Shown here: piece by piece, positions 20,963 through 31,500 of the stretch | Layout of the letters: each line of letters opens with the position of its first letter | Numbering within the stretch: position 1 is the stretch's first letter | Assembly: GCF_026151205.1 (NCBI RefSeq) | Contig: NW_026971804.1 | Coordinates: 1-40,000, forward strand | DNA: 40,000 nucleotides | From: Bolinopsis microptera | Taxonomy: Eukaryota; Ctenophora; Tentaculata; Lobata; Bolinopsidae | Reading direction: 5' to 3' | The notes under the pieces: generated by a model | The model's database searches: none | Told to the model about the DNA's origin: nothing | The model's input: only the letters and a program-made list of their open reading frames with translations | Position numbers and translations under genes: made by a program

Positions 20963-21045
20963 TCGTATAGCACTCGGGCCCGATGGGCCCTCCGTGCTAT
21001 ACGAAAATATGTCCTCCTCGGGCTAGCGCCCTCGGGGACATATGA
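20963..21045. repeat. Two adjacent small hairpins
   Basis: First: TCGTATAGCAC (20963-20973) pairs with GTGCTATACGA (20994-21004), with an inner GGGCCC/GGGCCC pair. Second: ATATGTCC pairs with GGACATAT within about 21007-21043, with an inner CGGGC/GCCC(T)CG arm. Confidence 0.75.
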
Positions 21046-21186
21046 AATATAGTCTCCGGTGATATGTATATATATCGCGTCTCGCTTTATATATGGTAAG
21101 ATATTGATATTGGTGAGCTTGGCCCCAAACTCACCTATATCATGCAGGGGGATTAATATAGATCGCAAATACATATTAAATCGGTA

Positions 21187-22177
21187 ACGGATTATAACTG
21201 CGAATTGATTAAACAACACGTGCACTTGAGTGGAAAATTCGAACATCAGGCGCAGGCCACAAAGAAAATTATCTCCTGCACTCCTGCAGAGCACAATTCT
21301 AGGAGTGAAGTGAGAAACTATACTAAGCGAGTAAATTCTCCGAGCCTCGACTTGAAAAATCGTAATCGACAATTTGCTCTCCTTTTTGCCGTAATTATTG
21401 TCTTTGAAAATCATGTCTTTAGCCACAAAAGTACCATTGTCAAAGCATAGAGCTGGGGATAATTTTCCAAGAAACGTTCATGCAGATGAAAATTGTTCCC
21501 AATTATCGACTAATGATTACTTTTAGATTTTTATCATGATCGTAAGTTTTATGAAGAAGCCACTACTATGAAAATTACTAAGACATTAATGTACAAGTCC
21601 AACTGTTTGTGGGTGACAAATAGTAACGTTCGCGTTACGCTATAAGCACTTGTACATAACAACGTCTTGGTTGATGCGGCTAGTGACCATTATTCAATAT
21701 TTGCTGGATGTGACCACTGACCACGTGCCATACCTTCGTCCCAGACAATTAATGGAACAATTATTTTAAATGAAAGGGTATTTTAATCTATATAAGGCAG
21801 ACCTATGAATACAATTGACCACTCGAATCATGAAGTTTTACATTTTAATTGTTTCCACTTTGGTTTTATATCATTATTATCTTGAAAGATTTCTTCGAGG
21901 AAATTTAAAAAATCAGATACGGTATGTTTTAATTTCTTTTCATCATCTAGCTCTGTATAACTGTAGTACCTATGGCTTTTATTTGGCAACGACGAAAACA
22001 TAGGGTTACATGATTTTCGCTTCGATGTTCATTGACAAAAAATCCTTCTATCTTCAAATTTCTGACCCAGCTGCCTGCTAGGTTTCAGAAGGTGATACCA
22101 GATCAAGATGCTGCAATAAAGTTGCACAGCTCCTATAATTGAATCCAATTACACGCGATACACTATTCCATGTAAGG
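21187..22177 (+). repeat. 1-kb direct duplication, copy 1
   Basis: Matches 24529-25524 at about 95% by eye, from GGATTATAACTGCGAATTGA to CCATGTAAGG. A minus ORF of up to 162 residues (20938-21426) and a plus ORF of 81 residues (21205-21450) overlap it. The shared part of the minus ORF has two amino-acid changes between the copies, the plus ORF about six, so neither shows strong constraint. No domain is recognisable. The 3' part overlaps copy B of the 340-bp repeat. Confidence 0.85.
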
Positions 22178-22330
22178 CCTGATCAAGTAGCTTGAGCTCT
22201 GGTGACGTAGTCGTATGCCGACTATCCTAGTCGGCATGCGACACGTTACGAATGTGAACGTGTGTCCGACGATTTACGAATCAAAGTCACGTGATAGGAT
22301 CACCGGTCACGTGATAAGACCGACTGTCAC
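21989..22330 (+). repeat. 340-bp repeat, copy B
   Basis: Direct-orientation copy of the repeat at 19090-19432. It ends near a cluster of three CACGTG motifs. Confidence 0.8.
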
Positions 22331-22333
22331 GTG
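22288..22333. promoter_or_regulatory. Three CACGTG palindromes at exact 20-bp spacing
   Basis: CACGTG at 22288-22293, 22308-22313 and 22328-22333, each preceded by GT. CACGTG is the canonical E-box bound by bHLH proteins. Here it may simply be a 20-bp tandem repeat; no adjacent gene is recognised. Confidence 0.4.
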
Positions 22334-22670
22334 ACCTCAGTTATCCCTTGGAATTTCAATTATTAATCTTCCACCCGTAGTCCCTAAAAATATTTTACAA
22401 CACAGAAGAGAGATTGTATAAAATAATAAAAAATTCTGGCAAGGATCATAATTCTCTATATTAACTTATTATTAAGAGCTAGAGCGGCATAGGAAGTAGA
22501 TTAAATACAGAACCGAGACTTTAACAAATTGTTGTGTATTTACGTCTTCAGTTTACAAATAAGTGAAACACAAACATACTATGCGGGGGGACTACAGACC
22601 CCCTCAAAGTCATTTGTGTTATACATACTTATATACATAGGTACTTTGTGTCATACATACTTATAGTATC

Positions 22671-22880
22671 TTAAAAGTTAGTGGTCGTGATGTACAACAA
22701 GCCTATAACTCTTTCAGTATCTAGCAACTGTAATCTTAAAGGTTAGTGGTCGTAATGTACAACAAGCCTATAACTCTTTCAGTATCTAGCAACTGTAATC
22801 GTAAAGGTTAGTGGTCGTGATGTGCAACAAGCCTATAACTCTTTCAGTATCTAGCAACTGCAATCTTAAAGGTTAGTGGC
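22671..22880 (+). repeat. Three-unit outlier of the satellite
   Basis: Three consecutive 64-65-bp units of the AAGCCTATAAC type, diverged by a few bases, ending in a broken fourth unit (GGTTAGTGGCC then unrelated sequence). It lies 2.6 kb upstream of the main array. Confidence 0.9.
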
Positions 22881-22914
22881 CGAACCGAAGCGAGCTTGGC
22901 AACACCCAATAGTG

Positions 22915-23296
22915 GAGCTCTAAGTTAATGTTGTTGTTTAAGAGATTCGCCATCAGAATTTTAAACTGTTCAACAGACCCTACTCTAAGTTAATGTTATT
23001 GTTAAAGAGATCTTTAGCTGCTACATTACTACAAACTTAAGGAAGTTGGACCCCTAGGAGTTGCTCAGAGCATGAGCACTGCCAGAGTAAGCTTTATAAC
23101 GGGACTAGGAAACTTTCCAACAGACCCTGCTCTAAGTTAATGTTATTGTTAAAGAGATCTCTAGCTGCTACATTACTACAAACTTAAGGAAGTTGGACCC
23201 CTAGGAGTTGCTCAGAGCATGAGCACTTGCAGAGTATTTGTAAGCTTTATAACGGGACTAGGAAACTTTCCAACAGACCCTGCTCTAAGTTAATGT
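22915..23296 (+). repeat. 147-153-bp tandem repeat, about 2.5 copies
   Basis: CAACAGACCC recurs at 22971, 23118 and 23271. The two full units share GAAGTTGGACCCCTAGGAGT and GCTTTATAACGGGACTAGG, with a 6-bp difference in length. A partial, diverged unit precedes from about 22915. Confidence 0.85.
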
Positions 23297-24101
23297 ACCT
23301 ACCTACTATTGATAAGGCTTAAAATCTCATCAACTGCAGCATAATCTCTGTCTCATGTCGTAGGTAACCATCGGAAGGAACAACCAACAAGCAAATAAAC
23401 ATTTTTGTAATAGGAATAGTTTAATAGAATCTTGCTAACGAACTTAATATATTTTGAAATTTACAAGGCTGAATCATGTACGATTGCCGTGTTATCTTAA
23501 CGACCCCCCCCCCCCCCCCTCCACATTATTATTATTTTACGGACCGGAGATGTCGTGCCTGAAAAACAAACATTAGTTCTCGAAGCTTGCCATCAAGGTA
23601 GAGGACACTTTAAAACCAGAGGACACTATGTCGGAGGGGGAGTACTCGGACTGGACAGTGCAGCAGAATCACACGAAACAACTCTATAAACTGAAAGCAA
23701 GAAACTGTTGAGCGCTGGTGTTAGACTAGGTTCTCAGCTCCCGAGCAAGTAAACACAAAAGGCAAAGATCACTATTCTGTTAGTCAGTAGTCTTGTTGGG
23801 GATGTTGATTTCCTGAGATCATTCATCATGAGGGTAATGTTATGTGTTCAAGTACTAATACCATTTGCCGTCTGCTATCAGTGGCTTGTCGGCTACTATC
23901 CTTCCTACTAGATCACGAGTACTAGTTTTACTTACATCACATGAGTCTCGCTTCAAGTTATTAGTCTTTCTGTAAAGGGTGTTCTGACCCGTGGCCTAAT
24001 GGTGCTTCGTTGGCTCCTTCGTCCAAGTTTAAAGTAGACTTTCACAGTGCTAGAATGTGTAGTAGAGCTGGCAAAAGAGATCATGTTATTAAGTTACCGA
24101 G
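23297..24101. other. Unassigned sequence with a 16-base poly-C, no gene seen
   Basis: A C run lies at 23504-23519. Otherwise no repeat, RNA or coding signal that I can defend. Confidence 0.5.
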
Positions 24102-24410
24102 TCAAAACCTGCATGAGGTGACCCAATTCTCCAATTGTATTTTAAACAAAAATCTCATAATCAGTTCTTTCTCGTGGATAATTAAGTCATTATCAGCCGT
24201 TATACACCACATTCCATGGTCATAAGGTCTGAACAGTGAACACCGACTGTTACACCTCATCACTCCCGTCTTGAACCGCTTTCCATTTTTATATAAATCG
24301 TTATAGAACTTAACCCTTGTTAACTCCGCACCACACCCATACTTGAAAACACGCATAACATTGTCGTATGAACTCTCTCTCTCTCTGCACTCAAAACAGA
24401 CCCCAAACAC
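24102..24410 (-). CDS. Hypothetical ORF of 102 residues, function unknown
   Basis: Single-copy minus ORF with a cysteine-rich first half (CFEC near residue 5, CGAE near 27, CNSRC near 53, MWCI near 68) and charged stretches such as RERESS. The cysteine spacing does not match a zinc-finger or EGF family I know. There is no second copy in the window and no visible splice partner. It could be an exon of an unseen gene or chance. A (CT)n run at about 24371-24384 overlaps its start. Confidence 0.2.
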   Translation of the reverse strand: MFGVCFECRERESSYDNVMRVFKYGCGAELTRVKFYNDLYKNGKRFKTGVMRCNSRCSLFRPYDHGMWCITADNDLIIHEKELIMRFLFKIQLENWVTSCRF

Positions 24411-24528
24411 TAACAGTGCCCACTCCCCTAATAAACGTAGGGTATAACATTATAGCGAATCTTACCGGGCTAACCAAATTATGCCGCTACTTATGCGGCT
24501 ACTTATACAGTAATGGGAGAAATCGGTT

Positions 24529-25524
24529 CGGATTATAACTGCGAATTGATTAAACAACACGTGCACTTGAGTGGAAAATTCAAACATCAGGCGCAGTCCG
24601 CAAAGAAAATTATCTACTGCACTCCTGCAGAGCACAATTCTAGGAGTGAAGTGAGAAACTATACTAAGCGAGTAAATTCTCCGAGCCTCGACTTGAAAAA
24701 TCGTAATCGAAAATTTGCTCTCCTTTTTGCCGTAATTATTGTCTTTGAAAATCATGTCTTTAGCCATAAAAGTACCATTGCCAAAGCATAGAGCTGGGGA
24801 TAATTTTCTAAGAAACGTTCATGCAGATGAAAATTGTTCCCAATTTTCGACTAAATATGATTACTTTTAGATTTTTATCATGATCGTAACTTTTATGAAG
24901 AAGCCACTACTATGAAAATTACTAAGACATTAATGTACAAGTCCAGCTGTTTGTGGGTGACAAATAGTAACGTTCGCGTTACGCTACAAGCACTTGTACA
25001 TTACAACATCTTGGTTGATGCGGTTAGAGACCATTATTCAATATTTGCTAGATGTGACCAGTGACCACGTGCCATACCTTCGTCCCAGACAATTAATAGA
25101 ACAATTATTTTAAATGAAAGGTTATTTTAATCTATAAAGCAGACCTATGAATACAATTGACCACTCGAATCATCATTTTACATTTTAATAGTTTCCATTT
25201 TGGTTTTATTTCATTATTATCTTGAAAGATTTGTTCGAGGAAATTTAAAAAATCAGATACGGTATGTTTTAATTTCTCTTCATCATCTAGCTCTGTACCT
25301 ACAGCTGTAGTATGGCTTTTATTTGGCAACGACGAAAACATAGGGTTACATGATTTTCGCTTCGATGTTCATTGACAAAAAATCCTTCTATCTTCAAATT
25401 TCTGACCCAGCTGCCTGCTAGGTTTCAGAAGGTGATACCAGATCAAGATGCTGCAATAAAGTTGCACAGCTCCTATAATTGAATCCAATTAAACGCGATC
25501 GGCGATACACTATTCCATGTAAGG
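24529..25524 (+). repeat. 1-kb direct duplication, copy 2, ending at the satellite array
   Basis: Second copy of 21187-22177. Its last shared word, CCATGTAAGG, is fused directly to the first satellite unit (AAGGTTAGTGG). Copy 1 continues at the same point into CCTGATCAAGTAG instead. It also carries the truncated third copy of the 340-bp repeat (about 25338-25524). Confidence 0.85.
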
Positions 25525-28500
25525 TTAGTGGCCGTGATGTACAGCAAGCTTGTAACTCTTTCAGTATCTAGCAACTGTAATCTTAAAGGTTAGTGGTCGT
25601 GATGTACAACAAGGCTATAACTCTTTCAGTATCTAGCAACTGTAATCTTTAAGGTTAGTGGCCGTGATGTACCTACAACAAGCCTGTAACTCTTTCAGTA
25701 TCTAGCAACTGTAATCTTAAAGGTTAGTGGCCGTGATGTACAACATCTTGTAACTCTTTCAGTATCTAGCAACTGTAATCTTAAAGGTTAGTGGTCGTGA
25801 TGTACAACATACCTGTAACTCTTTCAGTATCTAGCAACTGTAATCTTAAAGGTTAGTGGTCGTGATGTACAACAAGCCTATAACTCTTTCAGTATCTAGC
25901 AACTGTAATCTTATAGGTTAGTGGTCGTGATGTACAACAAGCCTGTAACTCTTTCAGTATCTAGCAACTGTAATCTTAAAGGTTAGTGGTCGTGATGTAC
26001 AACATCTTGTAACTCTTTCAGTATCTAGCAACTGTAATCTTAAAGGTTAGTGGTCGTGATGTACAACAAGCCTATAACTCTTTCAGTATCTAGCAACTGT
26101 AATCTTAAAGGTTAGTGGCCGTGATGTACAACAAGCCTATAACTCTTTCAGTATCTAGCAACTGTAATCTTAAAGGTTAGTGGTCGTGATGTACAACATC
26201 TTGTAACTCTTTCAGTATCTAGCAACTGTAATCTTAAAGGTTAGTGGTCGTGATGTACAACATCTTATAACTCTTTCAGTATCTAGCAACTGTAATCTTA
26301 AAGGTTAGTGGTCGTGATGTACAACATCTTATAACTCTTTCAGTATCTAGCAACTGTAATCTTAAAGGTTAGTGGTGATGTTGTACAACATCTTGTAACT
26401 CTTTCAGTATCTAGCAACTGTAATCTTAAAGGTTAGTGGTCGTGATGTACAACATCTTGTAACTCTTTCAGTATCTAGCAACTGTAATCTTAAAGGTTAG
26501 TGGTGATGTTGTACAACATCTTGTAACTCTTTCAGTATCTAGCAACTGTAATCTTAAAGGTTAGTGGTGATGTTGTACAACATCTTATAACTCTTTCAGT
26601 ATCTAGCAACTGTAATCTTAAAGGTTAGTGGTCGTGATGTACAACATCTTATAACTCTTTCAGTATCTAGCAACTGTAATCTTAAAGGTTAGTGGTGATG
26701 TTGTACAACATCTTGTAACTCTTTCAGTATCTAGCAACTGTAATCTTAAAGGTTAGTGGTGATGTTGTACAACATCTTATAACTCTTTCAGTATCTAGCA
26801 ACTGTAATCTTAAAGGTTAGTGGTCGTGATGTACAACATCTTATAACTCTTTCAGTATCTAGCAACTGTAATCTTAAAGGTTAGTGGTCGTGATGTACAA
26901 CATCTTATAACTCTTTCAGTATCTAGCAACTGTAATCTTAAAGGTTAGTGGCCGTGATGTACAACATCTTGTAACTCTTTCAGTATCTAGCAACTGTAAT
27001 CTTAAAGGTTAGTGGTCGTGATGTACAACATCCTGTAACTCTTTCAGTATCTAGCAACTGTAATCTTAAAGGTTAGTGGTCGTGATGTACAACAAGCCTG
27101 TAACTCTTTCAGTATCTAGCAACTGTAATCTTATAGGTTAGTGGTCGTGATGTACAACAAGCCTGTAACTCTTTCAGTATCTAGCAACTGTAATCTTAAA
27201 GGTTAGTGGTCGTGATGTACAACATCTTGTAACTCTTTCAGTATCTAGCAACTGTAATCTTAAAGGTTAGTGGTCGTGATGTACAACAAGCCTATAACTC
27301 TTTCAGTATCTAGCAACTGTAATCTTAAAGGTTAGTGGCCGTGATGTACAACAAGCCTATAACTCTTTCAGTATCTAGCAACTGTAATCTTAAAGGTTAG
27401 TGGTCGTGATGTACAACATCTTGTAACTCTTTCAGTATCTAGCAACTGTAATCTTAAAGGTTAGTGGTCGTGATGTACAACATCTTATAACTCTTTCAGT
27501 ATCTAGCAACTGTAATCTTAAAGGTTAGTGGTCGTGATGTACAACATCTTATAACTCTTTCAGTATCTAGCAACTGTAATCTTAAAGGTTAGTGGTGATG
27601 TTGTACAACATCTTGTAACTCTTTCAGTATCTAGCAACTGTAATCTTAAAGGTTAGTGGTCGTGATGTACAACATCCTGTAACTCTTTCAGTATCTAGCA
27701 ACTGTAATCTTAAAGGTTAGTGGTCGTGATGTGCAACATCTGTAACTCTTTCAGTATCTAGCAACTGTAATCTTAAAGGTTAGTGGTCGTGATGTACAAC
27801 ATCCTGTAACTCTTTCAGTATCTAGCAACTGTAATCTTAAAGGTTAGTGGTCGTGATGTACAACATCTTATAACTCTTTCAGTATCTAGCAACTGTAATC
27901 TTAAAGGTTAGTGGTGATGTTGTACAACATCTTATAACTCTTTCAGTATCTAGCAACTGTAATCTTAAAGGTTAGTGGTCGTGATGTACAACATCCTGTA
28001 ACTCTTTCAGTATCTAGCAACTGTAATCTTAAAGGTTAGTGGTCGTGATGTACAACATCTGTAACTCTTTCAGTATCTAGCAACTGTAATCTTAAAGGTT
28101 AGTGGTCGTGATGTACAACATCTTGTAACTCTTTCAGTATCTAGCAACTGTAATCTTAAAGGTTAGTGGTCGTGATGTACAACATCTTATAACTCTTTCA
28201 GTATCTAGCAACTGTAATCTTAAAGGTTAGTGGTCGTGATGTACAACATCCTGTAACTCTTTCAGTATCTAGCAACTGTAATCTTAAAGGTTAGTGGTGA
28301 TGTTGTACAACATCTTGTAACTCTTTCAGTATCTAGCAACTGTAATCTTAAAGGTTAGTGGTCGTGATGTACAACATCTTATAACTCTTTCAGTATCTAG
28401 CAACTGTAATCTTAAAGGTTAGTGGTCGTGATGTACAACATCCTGTAACTCTTTCAGTATCTAGCAACTGTAATCTTAAAGGTTAGTGGTCGTGATGTAC

Positions 28501-31500
28501 AACATCTTGTAACTCTTTCAGTATCTAGCAACTGTAATCTTAAAGGTTAGTGGTCGTGATGTACAACATCTTATAACTCTTTCAGTATCTAGCAACTGTA
28601 ATCTTAAAGGTTAGTGGTCGTGATGTACAACATCTTGTAACTCTTTCAGTATCTAGCAACTGTAATCTTAAAGGTTAGTGGTCGTGATGTACAACATCTT
28701 ATAACTCTTTCAGTATCTAGCAACTGTAATCTTAAAGGTTAGTGGTCGTGATGTACAACAAGCCTGTAACTCTTTCAGTATCTAGCAACTGTAATCTTAA
28801 AGGTTAGTGGTCGTGATGTACAACATCCTGTAACTCTTTCAGTATCTAGCAACTGTAATCTTAAAGGTTAGTGGTCGTGATGTACAACATCTTATAACTC
28901 TTTCAGTATCTAGCAACTGTAATCTTAAAGGTTAGTGGTCGTGATGTACAACATCTTGTAACTCTTTCAGTATCTAGCAACTGTAATCTTAAAGGTTAGT
29001 GGTCGTGATGTACAACATCTTATAACTCTTTCAGTATCTAGCAACTGTAATCTTAAAGGTTAGTGGTCGTGATGTACAACATCTTATAACTCTTTCAGTA
29101 TCTAGCAACTGTAATCTTAAAGGTTAGTGGTCGTGATGTACAACATCTTATAACTCTTTCAGTATCTAGCAACTGTAATCTTAAAGGTTAGTGGTCGTGA
29201 TGTACAACATCTTGTAACTCTTTCAGTATCTAGCAACTGTAATCTTAAAGGTTAGTGGTCGTGATGTACAACATCTTATAACTCTTTCAGTATCTAGCAA
29301 CTGTAATCTTAAAGGTTAGTGGTCGTGATGTACAACATCTTATAACTCTTTCAGTATCTAGCAACTGTAATCTTAAAGGTTAGTGGTCGTGATGTACAAC
29401 ATCTTATAACTCTTTCAGTATCTAGCAACTGTAATCTTAAAGGTTAGTGGTCGTGATGTACAACATCTTATAACTCTTTCAGTATCTAGCAACTGTAATC
29501 TTAAAGGTTAGTGGTCGTGATGTACAACATCTTATAACTCTTTCAGTATCTAGCAACTGTAATCTTAAAGGTTAGTGGTCGTGATGTACAACATCTTATA
29601 ACTCTTTCAGTATCTAGCAACTGTAATCTTAAAGGTTAGTGGTCGTGATGTACAACATCTTATAACTCTTTCAGTATCTAGCAACTGTAATCTTAAAGGT
29701 TAGTGGTCGTGATGTACAACATCTTATAACTCTTTCAGTATCTAGCAACTGTAATCTTAAAGGTTAGTGGTCGTGATGTACAACATCTTATAACTCTTTC
29801 AGTATCTAGCAACTGTAATCTTAAAGGTTAGTGGTCGTGATGTACAACATCTTATAACTCTTTCAGTATCTAGCAACTGTAATCTTAAAGGTTAGTGGTC
29901 GTGATGTACAACATCTTATAACTCTTTCAGTATCTAGCAACTGTAATCTTAAAGGTTAGTGGTCGTGATGTACAACATCTTATAACTCTTTCAGTATCTA
30001 GCAACTGTAATCTTAAAGGTTAGTGGTCGTGATGTACAACATCTTGTAACTCTTTCAGTATCTAGCAACTGTAATCTTAAAGGTTAGTGGTCGTGATGTA
30101 CAACATCTTATAACTCTTTCAGTATCTAGCAACTGTAATCTTAAAGGTTAGTGGTCGTGATGTACAACATCTTATAACTCTTTCAGTATCTAGCAACTGT
30201 AATCTTAAAGGTTAGTGGTCGTGATGTACAACATCTTATAACTCTTTCAGTATCTAGCAACTGTAATCTTAAAGGTTAGTGGTCGTGATGTACAACATCT
30301 TGTAACTCTTTCAGTATCTAGCAACTGTAATCTTAAAGGTTAGTGGTCGTGATGTACAACATCTTGTAACTCTTTCAGTATCTAGCAACTGTAATCTTAA
30401 AGGTTAGTGGTCGTGATGTACAACATCTTATAACTCTTTCAGTATCTAGCAACTGTAATCTTAAAGGTTAGTGGTCGTGATGTACAACATCTTATAACTC
30501 TTTCAGTATCTAGCAACTGTAATCTTAAAGGTTAGTGGTCGTGATGTACAACATCTTATAACTCTTTCAGTATCTAGCAACTGTAATCTTAAAGGTTAGT
30601 GGTCGTGATGTACAACATCTTGTAACTCTTTCAGTATCTAGCAACTGTAATCTTAAAGGTTAGTGGTCGTGATGTACAACATCTTATAACTCTTTCAGTA
30701 TCTAGCAACTGTAATCTTAAAGGTTAGTGGTCGTGATGTACAACATCTTGTAACTCTTTCAGTATCTAGCAACTGTAATCTTAAAGGTTAGTGGTCGTGA
30801 TGTACAACATCTTATAACTCTTTCAGTATCTAGCAACTGTAATCTTAAAGGTTAGTGGTCGTGATGTACAACATCTTGTAACTCTTTCAGTATCTAGCAA
30901 CTGTAATCTTAAAGGTTAGTGGTCGTGATGTACAACATCTTGTAACTCTTTCAGTATCTAGCAACTGTAATCTTAAAGGTTAGTGGTCGTGATGTACAAC
31001 ATCTTGTAACTCTTTCAGTATCTAGCAACTGTAATCTTAAAGGTTAGTGGTCGTGATGTACAACATCTTGTAACTCTTTCAGTATCTAGCAACTGTAATC
31101 TTAAAGGTTAGTGGTCGTGATGTACAACATCTTGTAACTCTTTCAGTATCTAGCAACTGTAATCTTAAAGGTTAGTGGTCGTGATGTACAACATCTTATA
31201 ACTCTTTCAGTATCTAGCAACTGTAATCTTAAAGGTTAGTGGTCGTGATGTACAACATCTTATAACTCTTTCAGTATCTAGCAACTGTAATCTTAAAGGT
31301 TAGTGGTCGTGATGTACAACATCTTGTAACTCTTTCAGTATCTAGCAACTGTAATCTTAAAGGTTAGTGGTCGTGATGTACAACATCTTATAACTCTTTC
31401 AGTATCTAGCAACTGTAATCTTAAAGGTTAGTGGTCGTGATGTACAACATCTTATAACTCTTTCAGTATCTAGCAACTGTAATCTTAAAGGTTAGTGGTC

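Noticed and set aside
20938-21426. 162-residue minus ORF as a real gene
   Set aside because: Only its first 80 or so residues persist in the second copy, the frame diverges beyond the duplication border, no domain is recognisable, and a GTG start is needed.
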